DNA from: Altererythrobacter aquiaggeris
GTDB lineage: Bacteria; Pseudomonadota; Alphaproteobacteria; Sphingomonadales; Sphingomonadaceae
Reading direction: 5' to 3'
DNA: 64,000 nt
Assembly: GCF_037154015.1 (NCBI RefSeq)
Contig: NZ_JBANRL010000001.1
Location: forward strand, 2,170,001-2,234,000
Positions 34,258-42,174 of this stretch are shown here, piece after piece. Each line of letters starts with the position of its first letter. The stretch's first letter is position 1. The translations under genes were made by a program, and so were the position numbers. The notes under the pieces were generated by a model that worked only from the letters and a program-made list of their open reading frames with translations, did no database searches and had not been told where the DNA came from.

Positions 34258-34761
34258 ATGAGCGAGAATACACCAGACAGCATGATCCCCTATGACGAGA
34301 TCGTGCAGGAAGCCCTCCGCGCGGTTGTCGGCCGCGTGCTGAGCGAGGTCGTGCGCGGCGGGAGCGAACTTCCCGGCGATCACCACTTCTATATCACTTT
34401 CAAGACGGGCGCCGCTGGCGTGGATATCCCGAAGCATCTGACGGAACGTTTCCCCGACGAAATGACGATCGTGCTGCAAAACAAATTCTGGGATCTGAAC
34501 GTCGATGATCACGGCTTTCAGGTGGGCCTCAGCTTCAACCAGATGCCTTCGCTGCTTTCGATCCCCTATTCCGCAATCACCGCTTTCGTGGATCCTGCGG
34601 TCGATTTCGGGCTGCAATTCCAGGCGACCGTTGCCGATATGGCGCCCGAACCGCATGATGATGCCGAAAATGACAGCCCCGCACCGCAGCGCAGCGATGA
34701 AACTGGCGAGACTGACGACGGATCGAACGTTGTCACAGTCGATTTCGGGCGCAAGGGTTAG
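34258..34761 (+). CDS. sspB: SspB-like ClpXP adaptor protein
   Basis: A 167-residue alphaproteobacterial SspB-type adaptor. The substrate-binding beta-domain has [22 protein letters not shown] and [25 protein letters not shown] long acidic, disordered linker follows ([20 protein letters not shown]). The extreme C-terminus [11 protein letters not shown] is an XB-like tail that docks on ClpX. SspB tethers ssrA-tagged and other substrates to ClpXP. It is divergent from hisB. Confidence 0.93.
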   Translation: MSENTPDSMIPYDEIVQEALRAVVGRVLSEVVRGGSELPGDHHFYITFKTGAAGVDIPKHLTERFPDEMTIVLQNKFWDLNVDDHGFQVGLSFNQMPSLLSIPYSAITAFVDPAVDFGLQFQATVADMAPEPHDDAENDSPAPQRSDETGETDDGSNVVTVDFGRKG

Positions 34762-34816
34762 CCGGGTTTGGCGCTCTGGCGCCCCGGAGCGATCAACCGG
34801 TTAAAAAGGATGCCAG

Positions 34817-35227
34817 ATGGCAAAACACATAACTGAAAAAGGTGCGGCCAAGGTGAACCAGGTCGCAGAATCGCTGCCCGGCAACGCGGCGCCGATCCCT
34901 GGCCCCAGCCCCAACGCTGCCACAAATCTGATTCTGAGCGATATCGCCATGCGAAGCGGTGGGCGTCTGGTGCGCATGGCGGTGGAAAAAGGGATTTTGC
35001 GGACCCGGTTCAATCCGCAACTGGCCAAGGATATCGTCCAGAACCGCGGTCTGGTTTCGACCCTGGCATCCTATGGCGTTTCCAAAATCGCCACCCGTTC
35101 GGTGCCCGGTGCTGTGCTGGTTGGCGGCGGTCTGCTGGTGAAAACGCTGTTTGACCGCAGCCAGTCCAAACGCAAGGCGCGGCGCAGCGGCGACAAGACG
35201 TTGCGCAAGATGGCGGAAAAGAAATAG
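34817..35227 (+). CDS. Conserved hypothetical protein
   Basis: A 136-residue basic protein. The N-terminal third is rich in Pro/Asn (NAAPIPGPSPNAATN), the middle is helical (MRSGGRLVRMAVEKGILRTR), and a Gly/Val hydrophobic stretch (PGAVLVGGGLLVKTLF) might associate with membranes. The tail is strongly basic (SKRKARRSGDKTLRKMAEKK), which could bind nucleic acid or phospholipid. I do not recognise the family. It lies between the SspB-like gene and gmk on the same strand, 55 and 67 bases from them. Confidence 0.75.
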   Translation: MAKHITEKGAAKVNQVAESLPGNAAPIPGPSPNAATNLILSDIAMRSGGRLVRMAVEKGILRTRFNPQLAKDIVQNRGLVSTLASYGVSKIATRSVPGAVLVGGGLLVKTLFDRSQSKRKARRSGDKTLRKMAEKK

Positions 35228-35294
35228 CGCAGTCCGCGCACACTGCCCGTGATTGGCCCTTGATTGATAAGCGATCATTGTTCCATGAGCGGAT

Positions 35295-35930
35295 ATGACT
35301 GACCAAAGCACGCTTTCCCGCCGCGGGATTATGTTCATCCTGTCATCCCCGTCGGGCGCGGGAAAAACCACCATGTCGCAAAAATTGCTGATGGCCGATA
35401 AAGAAATCCAGCTGTCAGTATCTGCGACCACGCGCCCGCCGCGCAAAGGCGAAGTAAACGGCGTGGACTATCATTTCGTGTCCGACGCGCGGTTCGATGA
35501 AATGGTCGAAAAAGACGAATTTTACGAATGGGCGCATGTCTTCGATAATCGCTATGGCACGCCCAAGGGATATATTCGCCAGGGCCTGAAACAGGGGCAG
35601 GATTTCCTGTTCGATATCGATTGGCAGGGTACCCAGCAATTGTATCAGAAAGACCAACAGGATGCGGTCAGCGTCTTCCTGTTGCCGCCGAATCTGGCCG
35701 CCCTGCGCAGCCGCCTGGAAACACGCGGGCTGGATAGCGCCGATGTGATCGACAGCCGTATGCAGCGTGCGCGCGGCGAAATCAGCCACTGGGCCGAATA
35801 TGACTATGTCGTGATCAATGACGATGTCGACGAATGCTTCGTAAAAGTGCGCGAAATCCTGCACGCCGAACGGATGAAACGGACGCGGCAGACCGGACTG
35901 ATCCCGTTTGTACGCGAGTTGATGGAGTAG
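35295..35930 (+). CDS. gmk: Guanylate kinase
   Basis: Gmk phosphorylates GMP to GDP. The 211-residue protein has the P-loop SSPSGAGKTTMSQKLL, the GMP-binding SVSATTRPPRKGEVNGVDYHFV and YGTPKGYIRQGLKQGQDFLFDIDWQG. The N-terminal eight-residue extension before the P-loop is slightly long, but ATG 35295 is the only good start. GDP made here also feeds (p)ppGpp synthesis by Rsh. Confidence 0.97.
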   Translation: MTDQSTLSRRGIMFILSSPSGAGKTTMSQKLLMADKEIQLSVSATTRPPRKGEVNGVDYHFVSDARFDEMVEKDEFYEWAHVFDNRYGTPKGYIRQGLKQGQDFLFDIDWQGTQQLYQKDQQDAVSVFLLPPNLAALRSRLETRGLDSADVIDSRMQRARGEISHWAEYDYVVINDDVDECFVKVREILHAERMKRTRQTGLIPFVRELME

Positions 35931-36052
35931 CGCGAAGATGCCGATGGCGGCGCGGCTGATGACTTGACCGTGCAGCGGGATGACCGAGCTTCCCATGCGC
36001 TTGTTTTTCAGGTCGAAAGCCGGGTGCGTCCGCGAACCGGCCTGACCGCCAT

Positions 36053-36424
36053 TTACAATTCGATATCGGGCAGCCGGTCGCGCAATGTCTGCAGCACTTC
36101 GCGGCTGGTAATCGGCTTTTTCAGAACTTCGTCACCCGGCAGTGCGAAGGTGACTTCCTTGCGATCATAGGCGGTCACGAAAATGAACGGCACGTCTCTG
36201 GCGCGCAAGATTTCTGCAACCGGTTGCGACGTATCCCCATGCCCCAGATTGACGTCCAGAAAAGCGGCGGTGATATCGGCTTCCTTCGCCAGCACCAGGG
36301 CATCCTTGAGATGCAGCGCGGGTCCGATAATCTCGTAACCCAGATCTTCAAGATCGTCGGCCAGCTGAAAGGCGAGGAAAAATTCGTCTTCGACGATCAA
36401 AATGCTTTTTTTATTGTCAGGCAT
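36053..36424 (-). CDS. Single-domain response regulator
   Basis: A 123-residue receiver without an output domain. The acidic pocket E12/D13 (ILIVEDEFFLAF), the phospho-acceptor Asp57 (AAFLDVNLGHGD), the Thr in IFVTAYDR and the Lys in EVLKKPIT are all present. It lies five bases downstream of the HWE kinase stop, so it is its likely partner. Similar pairs feed general-stress or light-linked phosphorelays in alphaproteobacteria. The start MPDNKK at 36424 is used; a longer reading would overlap the kinase. Confidence 0.9.
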   Translation of the reverse strand: MPDNKKSILIVEDEFFLAFQLADDLEDLGYEIIGPALHLKDALVLAKEADITAAFLDVNLGHGDTSQPVAEILRARDVPFIFVTAYDRKEVTFALPGDEVLKKPITSREVLQTLRDRLPDIEL

Positions 36425-36429
36425 ATTGT

Positions 36430-37509
36430 TCAACTCATCTTGGAAGGTAGTGGCATTTTCAGGGTCCATTCCAGACCCGTGCGTTTGTAAAGCGCCGTCA
36501 CGGTCCCATTGGTCTGCGCCGCCACAGCACGCTGCGTGATAAACGTTCCGAACCCTTCTGCGGTCGTATCTGCCACATCCGGTCCGCCGGTTTCGCGCCA
36601 GCGCATGGTTACTTCCTCGGGCGACTTTTCGCGGTCGATATCCCAGCCTAGCAGGATTTTTCCGCCCTCGACAGACAGGGCTCCGTATTTCGACGCGTTG
36701 GTTACCAGCTCATAGAAAGCCATCGATAAAGAAATACCCGTCTGTGAAGAAATTTTCACCTCCGGCCCGGCCAGCTCCAGGTGCTCGCCGGCGATCGGTT
36801 GAAGAACGTCCTGGGCGACTTGCCGCAGGCTGGCGAAGCCCCACTTTGTGCCAACCAGTTGGCTATGGACCATGGCATATGCCTGAAGGCGTGCCGCGAT
36901 GGCCGCCATGACATCCGCCGAAACATTGGTTCCCCCCAATGAACGGCGCACGATCGCCATGGTTACGCTGAAGGCATTTTTTACCCGGTGGTTCAATTCT
37001 CCAATCAGGATTTCCTGCGACTGGCGCAGCATAATTTCTTCATCGACATCAATCAGGGCAACTGTCGCGCCAAGCAATTTATTGTCGGCACCGCGCACCG
37101 ATTTGCCGATTATGCGCATCCAGAACATTGTCTTGTCACCGCGCTGGTAATGCACTTCCAACTGCGCGTGGTCTTCGCCGCCCTTGATAATCCTGGCGAG
37201 GGGGTATTCTTCCGAAGCAACCTTGGTTCCGTCCGCATGGTACGAAATCCATTCGCCATACGAATCTGCGTCATTAGAAAAGAGCACCGGATGGCGCACC
37301 ATTTCCTCGACACATTTATTGCCGTGAATAATCTTGCCCGACGCGTCCGTGATGACAATGCCGACAGGGACAGCTTCGGTCATGGCCTCCAGCATGGCAG
37401 TGCGCCCCATTGCATCCAGATCGCCATCATGGCGCAGCGACAAACCGTCCGCCAATGTTAGCGGTGAATCAGTGGACTGATCACCAGATAGTCGTTCGCT
37501 GGCCGTCAT
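36430..37509 (-). CDS. PAS-containing HWE-type sensor histidine kinase
   Basis: A 359-residue soluble-looking kinase with no membrane span. A PAS domain occupies about residues 40-160 (VPVGIVITDASGKIIHGNK, then YQRGDKTMFWMRIIGKSV). The HWE/HisKA_2 dimerisation helix carries phospho-His174 in GELNHRVKNAFSV, and a compact ATPase domain follows (FYELVTNASKYGAL with the N-box, then GFGTFITQRAV). The single-domain response regulator follows directly. HWE kinases in alphaproteobacteria often signal to PhyR-type stress pathways; the signal here is unknown. ATG 37509 is chosen over a longer reading. Confidence 0.9.
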   Translation of the reverse strand: MTASERLSGDQSTDSPLTLADGLSLRHDGDLDAMGRTAMLEAMTEAVPVGIVITDASGKIIHGNKCVEEMVRHPVLFSNDADSYGEWISYHADGTKVASEEYPLARIIKGGEDHAQLEVHYQRGDKTMFWMRIIGKSVRGADNKLLGATVALIDVDEEIMLRQSQEILIGELNHRVKNAFSVTMAIVRRSLGGTNVSADVMAAIAARLQAYAMVHSQLVGTKWGFASLRQVAQDVLQPIAGEHLELAGPEVKISSQTGISLSMAFYELVTNASKYGALSVEGGKILLGWDIDREKSPEEVTMRWRETGGPDVADTTAEGFGTFITQRAVAAQTNGTVTALYKRTGLEWTLKMPLPSKMS

Positions 37510-37889
37510 CGGTAAAGGATCCTGAAGGAGAAATGCCTTGATCTCCGGGTGATTGAAACGTGCAAAGCCGCAAAAGGGTCCAGCTTTCCGGCCGGTATCA
37601 TCGGTTCGCGGGCGTACGGACAACTGGCCGCGGCGCAGCGGCGCATGTTTTTGCAGCGTTTCCTACAGACCATCGCCGCGCTAGTCTTGCTGCGGCTCTT
37701 TCACATCATCAATCACGCAAATCCGCTTTATCGCGTCACCCCGGAATCTGTCACCCAGCCACATCAATAGCTAACCGAATGATTAGATTGGATAAAAACC
37801 CGTCGGACACAGGGTGACAGGGTGTAACTAGTGTAACCCTTCCCGCCTTTGCCTGAGTGCCGCGCTGCCGGCCGCGGGAACAGATACCT
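37510..37889. other. 380-bp intergenic region upstream of the HWE kinase
   Basis: This gap separates the kinase start from the alpha/beta hydrolase stop, so it likely holds the kinase promoter. It contains the 30-bp GTTACAC repeat described separately at 37811-37840. Short ORFs on both strands lack ribosome sites and family features. No tRNA or clear terminator is visible. Confidence 0.5.
37811..37840 (-). repeat. 30-bp GTnACAC repeat, copy 1
   Basis: On the minus strand this starts AGGGTTACACTAGT and continues with a second GTTACAC, spaced nine bases from the first. 26 of its 30 bases match the element at 57723-57752, which lies in another intergenic region. Direct copies of GTnACAC suggest protein-binding units. 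Confidence 0.6.
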
Positions 37890-38771
37890 TCAGCGGCGGC
37901 TGATTTCGATCTGCTGGGTGCTTTTTGCGGCGCCGAGCCGGATCTTGGCGGCGGCATCATCCAGCACGGTCGCTTTCAAGAAATCCACCACAACCGGCCA
38001 CGTTTCGCTGAAGCCCGGTTCATCGCCGCCTACGAAGCGGTGGGTTGCGCCCCCCACTACGATCATCATCCGTCCCCCCGCCGGTGCACGCTCGAAATAG
38101 GCCTGATGCATTTTGCCATCGGGTACGAAATCGGGCACGACATCTTCCGTGCCGGTAACCAGCAGCGTCGGCCTGCCAATCGTGGTAAAGGCCGCGTCGC
38201 CGTCCATCATGCCCGGAATGACACCGGGTGTGGAGAAAGTGACGGCAGATTTCAGCGCAGGAACCGTGCCCTGTGCCATATCACGCAGCATCCCCACGCC
38301 GATCAGCGATGTCAGCGATCCGTAACTATAGCCAATCGCGCCATAGGGCAGATCGGGGAAACTCTGCGCGGCATAGGCCGACACAGCTTGCAAATCGGCA
38401 ATGCGGGTAGGGAATGCCGCAAACAGATCGGTGCGGACATCATCGGGCGCCTCGAGAGAATCCGTGTGCATGGGCGCAAGGACAACAAATCCTTCCGCCG
38501 TCAACCGATCGGTCAGCGAACGCATCCGTGCCGGCGAACTGTTGCCGCCGTGGGACATGAACAGCACGCCAAGCGGCTTGGCAACGGGCCGGTAAACGCT
38601 GACGTCGACCGTGCGATTGCCAGCCGGAAGCTGGACAAGCTGCACCGCTGCAGGTGCAGCAACGGGCGCGCTCGCAACTTCCGCCACTGGCGTGACCGCA
38701 CAGCCCGCCAGCATGGCGGCGGCAGCCAATGAAATGAACGTATTTGTCCAGATTTTTCGCGTTGTCCGCAT
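37890..38771 (-). CDS. Alpha/beta hydrolase, predicted lipoprotein
   Basis: A 293-residue serine hydrolase. The signal SLAAAAMLAGCAV contains a lipobox (LAGC), so it is probably envelope-anchored. The nucleophile elbow is AIGYSYGSLTS. The oxyanion region is VLFMSHGGNSSP, and the later VTGTEDVVPDF and GGATHRFVGG likely supply acid and His. It looks like the dienelactone hydrolase/PAF-acetylhydrolase-type lipase group; the substrate is unknown. It lies eight bases downstream of the SDR gene and may be co-transcribed with the acyl-CoA cluster. Confidence 0.87.
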   Translation of the reverse strand: MRTTRKIWTNTFISLAAAAMLAGCAVTPVAEVASAPVAAPAAVQLVQLPAGNRTVDVSVYRPVAKPLGVLFMSHGGNSSPARMRSLTDRLTAEGFVVLAPMHTDSLEAPDDVRTDLFAAFPTRIADLQAVSAYAAQSFPDLPYGAIGYSYGSLTSLIGVGMLRDMAQGTVPALKSAVTFSTPGVIPGMMDGDAAFTTIGRPTLLVTGTEDVVPDFVPDGKMHQAYFERAPAGGRMMIVVGGATHRFVGGDEPGFSETWPVVVDFLKATVLDDAAAKIRLGAAKSTQQIEISRR

Positions 38772-38778
38772 GGTGTCC

Positions 38779-39585
38779 CTATCCCGCCGGATCGACGAAA
38801 TTGCCCGCGCCGATGTTGGCGTTTACCACGCCGCCATCGATCGGGATCGTGGTGCCGACCACATAGTCGCCCGCACGGCTGAGCAGGTAGATCGCGCCTG
38901 CCGCCATATCTTCGGTCACTCCGACACGGCGCGAGGGGATGCCCTTCTCGACCAGTTCCTTATTATCACGCGCAGCGCGGTTCATTGCGCTGGGGAAGGC
39001 GCCCGGACCGATGCCGTTCACCACGATATTGTCGGCGATCAGTTCGGCAGCCATCCGCCGCGTCAGATGGATCAAGCCGGCCTTGGACGCCTGATAGGGA
39101 TAGGTCGGCCACGGGTTCGTCTTCATCCCGTCGATCGACGCGATCATCAAAACTTTGGCCGGTCGTTCTTTCGTCCCTGCCGCCTTGAGCAAGCCGTGCA
39201 GTTTCTGGGTCAGGAAAAACGGTGTCTTGACGTTGAGATCCATGGTCCGGTCCCAGCCGGCCTCGGTAAATTCATCAAACGGAGCACCCCATGCCGCACC
39301 GGCATTGTTAACCAGCAGGTCCAGCTTTTCCTCGCGGCTCGCCAAGTCGTCTGCCAGCTGCTGGATGCCGTCCATCTGCGACAGATCGCCGACCAAGCCG
39401 ATGACCTTGTCGCCCAATTCGGCAGCGGTTTCATCGACCTGTTCTTTCTTGCGCGCCACAATATAAACCCGCGCGCAGCCGGCTTCGAGCAGGCCTTCGA
39501 CGATCATCTTGCCGATGCCGCGCGATCCGCCAGTTACCAGCGCGATTTTGCCTTCGAGGCCGAAAAGTTCATTCAGTTTCATCAT
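38779..39585 (-). CDS. SDR family oxidoreductase
   Basis: A 268-residue classical short-chain dehydrogenase. The cofactor motif ALVTGGSRGIGKMIVEGL is near residues 18-35, then LLVNNAGAAWGAPFDEF, the catalytic Ser in MIASIDGMKTN and the YPYQASKAGLIHLTR Tyr/Lys pair. The C-terminus ends in GTTIPIDGGVVNANIGAGNFVD. It likely oxidises or reduces a hydroxy- or ketoacyl group. Its start lies 12 bases downstream of the acyl-CoA dehydrogenase stop on the same strand, supporting a degradation operon. GAGG precedes ATG 39585. Confidence 0.92.
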   Translation of the reverse strand: MMKLNELFGLEGKIALVTGGSRGIGKMIVEGLLEAGCARVYIVARKKEQVDETAAELGDKVIGLVGDLSQMDGIQQLADDLASREEKLDLLVNNAGAAWGAPFDEFTEAGWDRTMDLNVKTPFFLTQKLHGLLKAAGTKERPAKVLMIASIDGMKTNPWPTYPYQASKAGLIHLTRRMAAELIADNIVVNGIGPGAFPSAMNRAARDNKELVEKGIPSRRVGVTEDMAAGAIYLLSRAGDYVVGTTIPIDGGVVNANIGAGNFVDPAG

Positions 39586-39596
39586 CTGTCTAAACC

Positions 39597-40736
39597 TCAA
39601 TACCCGCTAAGCCGGGCAACGCGTTCGGTGTGATAATTCGCATCACCCAGGAATTCGGACAATGCGCGGTCCCGCTTCATATACAGGCCGATGTCATATT
39701 CGTCGGTCATACCGATCCCGCCATGCATCTGCACACCTTCACGGACCGAAAGATTGGACGTGGTGCCGGCCTTGGCCTTGGCAACCGAAACCATCAGTTC
39801 GGCGCTGGGCGCGCCCGCATCGAGCAATTGCTGCGCCTTGATTGTCGCGGCGCGCGCGATTTCAACCTCGGAATACAGATGCGCAGCGCGGTGCTGCAGC
39901 GCCTGAAATTCGCCGATCAGCTTGCCGAACTGCTTGCGCTGTTTGAGATAATCGACCGTCATATCCATCGAACCGGCCGAAACACCGACGCTTTCGGCAG
40001 CCGCGCCGACACGGCCTGCGCTGAGCATCGCGTTGAGCACTTCGCGCCCGCCATCGACTTCGCCGATCACCGCGTCACCATCAAGCTCGACATTGTCGAA
40101 TTTGGCGTGGGTCGCGATCGAGCTATCGACCAGGCGAACAGCATCCTGTGAAAGCCCCGCGGCATCCTTGGGTACTGCAAACAGTGTGATGCCGTCTTGA
40201 TCATCATCACTGCCCGATGTGCGCGCGGCGACAATCATCATATCCGCGCTGGCACCGTGGATCACGAAATCCTTCTGGCCGCTGAGTTTGAACCCGTTGC
40301 CCGATTTCTCGGCCCTTGTTTTGATCCGTTCGGGGCGGTGTTTTGCGCCCTCGTCGATCGCCACTGCAAACACGTGCTCGCCCGAAATCAGGCCCGGCAA
40401 ATAGCGTCCGCGAAGATCGTTGCTACCCTGCCCTAGCGCCGTTGCAGCCAGAACCGAACTGGTCAGAAACGGCGACGGGGTGAGATTGCGGCCGATCTGT
40501 TCGAGCACGATGCCAGCCTCGACATTGCCCATACCCAGCCCGCCATCCTCTTCCGAAACAAGCATACCGGTAAAGCCCATTTCGCCGAACTGCTTCCACA
40601 ATTCGTGGCCGAACCCATCCTTGCAATCGCGGTCGCGCCAATGGCGCAGCTGTTTTTTGATGGAGCCTTCTTCGGCCATGAACTGCGATGCGGTGTCAGC
40701 CAGCATCGACTGGTCGTCGTCATAATAAAGCGCCAT
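39597..40736 (-). CDS. Acyl-CoA dehydrogenase family protein (second of a pair)
   Basis: A 379-residue flavoprotein of the acyl-CoA dehydrogenase fold. The N-terminal helical domain has FGHELWKQFGEMGFTGMLVSEEDGGLGMG, and the middle beta-domain includes GFKLSGQKDFVIHGASADMMIV. The C-terminal domain has RKQFGKLIGEFQALQHRAAHLY and the FAD-binding MHGGIGMTDEYDIGLYMKR. This type often forms heteromeric enzymes with a second subunit, here the next gene upstream; such alpha2beta2 pairs act on steroid-type side-chain acyl-CoAs in actinobacteria. Substrate is unknown. Confidence 0.92.
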   Translation of the reverse strand: MALYYDDDQSMLADTASQFMAEEGSIKKQLRHWRDRDCKDGFGHELWKQFGEMGFTGMLVSEEDGGLGMGNVEAGIVLEQIGRNLTPSPFLTSSVLAATALGQGSNDLRGRYLPGLISGEHVFAVAIDEGAKHRPERIKTRAEKSGNGFKLSGQKDFVIHGASADMMIVAARTSGSDDDQDGITLFAVPKDAAGLSQDAVRLVDSSIATHAKFDNVELDGDAVIGEVDGGREVLNAMLSAGRVGAAAESVGVSAGSMDMTVDYLKQRKQFGKLIGEFQALQHRAAHLYSEVEIARAATIKAQQLLDAGAPSAELMVSVAKAKAGTTSNLSVREGVQMHGGIGMTDEYDIGLYMKRDRALSEFLGDANYHTERVARLSGY

Positions 40737-40739
40737 GGA

Positions 40740-41903
40740 TCAGGCCCCCGGAAGATCAAGAATGCGTTTGGCAACCACGTTCAGCATGACTTCGCTGGTG
40801 CCGCCTTCGATGGAATTGGCTTTCGTCCGCAGCCAGTTGCGCGATGCCTTGCCGCCGCCGGTTTCTTCGCTGTCCCATTCAAGACTGCGCGAACCGCCCG
40901 CCGCCATCATCAATTCATGGCGGCGCTTGTTAAGTTCGGTACCGACATATTTCATCATGTTGGGCTGCGCTGGATGGCCTTTTCCGGCCTTCATCTCGTC
41001 AAGGAATTTCTCGCCCATCGCGCCATAAGCCAACGCTTCGACATCGAATTTGGCAAGGTCGGCACGAAGCATCGGGTCCAGATCACCGGCATGACGCAGC
41101 ATCGCCGCGCCGATGGCACTGGTCCGGTCGCCGCCGCCTGCGCCCGAGATCATTTCGCGTTCGTGGCCGAGCAGATATTTTGCAACGTCCCAGCCGCGGT
41201 TGATTTCGCCGACGTGCTGATCTTTGGGTACTTCTACATCGTCAAAGAAGGTTTCACAAAACGGGCTGTTGCCACTGATCAGCAGGATCGGCTTGGTTGA
41301 AACGCCCTTCGATTCCATGTCGAACAGCATGAAGGTGATGCCTTGATATTTGTTCGTCTTGTCAGTGCGAACGAGGCAGAAAATCCAGTCCGCTTCGTCG
41401 GCGTAGGAAGTCCATATCTTCTGGCCGTTGACGACCCAGTGATCGCCCTTGTCTTCGCCGAATGTCTGCATCGACACCAGATCCGATCCCGAACCCGGTT
41501 CGGAGTATCCCTGACACCAGCGGATCTCTCCGCGCGCGATTTCTCCGAGATAATGGACTTTCTGTTCTTCTGTGCCGAACTTTAACAGTGCCGGGCCAAG
41601 CATCCAGATGCCGAAGCTGGATAGCGGCGGACGCGCGCCGATGCGGGCCATTTCTTCGCGCAGGATTTTGGATTGCGGCCCATCCAGACCTGCGCCGCCA
41701 TATTCTTTCGGCCAGGCCGGAACGGTGTAGCCCTTTTCGACACACGCTTCGAACCATGCCTTTTGCGCATCGTTCTTGAACTTCGCATTGCGGCCTCCCC
41801 AATAAACATCGCCCTCGTCGCGGACGAGTTGGCGCATTTCGGGCGGGCAATTGGATTCCAGCCAATCGCGGGTTTCAAGACGGAATTGCTCGGTGTCGGA
41901 CAT
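40740..41903 (-). CDS. Acyl-CoA dehydrogenase family protein (first of a pair)
   Basis: A 387-residue acyl-CoA dehydrogenase. Motifs are WPKEYGGAGLDGPQSKIL at about residue 60, WCQGYSEPGSGSDLVSMQT and VVNGQKIWTSYADEADWIF in the middle, and GGTSEVMLNVVAKRILDLPGA at the C-terminus. Start ATG 41903 is preceded by GGAGAG. It is followed three bases later by a second acyl-CoA dehydrogenase, so the two probably form a heteromer or act in sequence. It opens the minus-strand catabolic operon that continues with the SDR and probably the lipoprotein hydrolase. Confidence 0.92.
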   Translation of the reverse strand: MSDTEQFRLETRDWLESNCPPEMRQLVRDEGDVYWGGRNAKFKNDAQKAWFEACVEKGYTVPAWPKEYGGAGLDGPQSKILREEMARIGARPPLSSFGIWMLGPALLKFGTEEQKVHYLGEIARGEIRWCQGYSEPGSGSDLVSMQTFGEDKGDHWVVNGQKIWTSYADEADWIFCLVRTDKTNKYQGITFMLFDMESKGVSTKPILLISGNSPFCETFFDDVEVPKDQHVGEINRGWDVAKYLLGHEREMISGAGGGDRTSAIGAAMLRHAGDLDPMLRADLAKFDVEALAYGAMGEKFLDEMKAGKGHPAQPNMMKYVGTELNKRRHELMMAAGGSRSLEWDSEETGGGKASRNWLRTKANSIEGGTSEVMLNVVAKRILDLPGA

Positions 41904-42174
41904 GGGTATCTCTCCAGCATGAATCGCAAATTTAATGGAGCGGTTAAACACCGATTCCGCCCGTATCACAAGCGCCGTTCGACACGGCGCGGCCAAGCTC
42001 CCCTTGCCGTAGCGTCACCCACTGACGCGTTGACGAAAGACGAGTGCGCCCTAAGCTGGCAGCATCTGGAACAGCGAAAGCAAAGCCTATGCGATTCTCG
42101 AGAATGACTGCCGAAGCTCGCACGGCGGCCGGAAATTGTATCGGGCCAGGTGCCAGCTTGAACCGGCCCAACTG

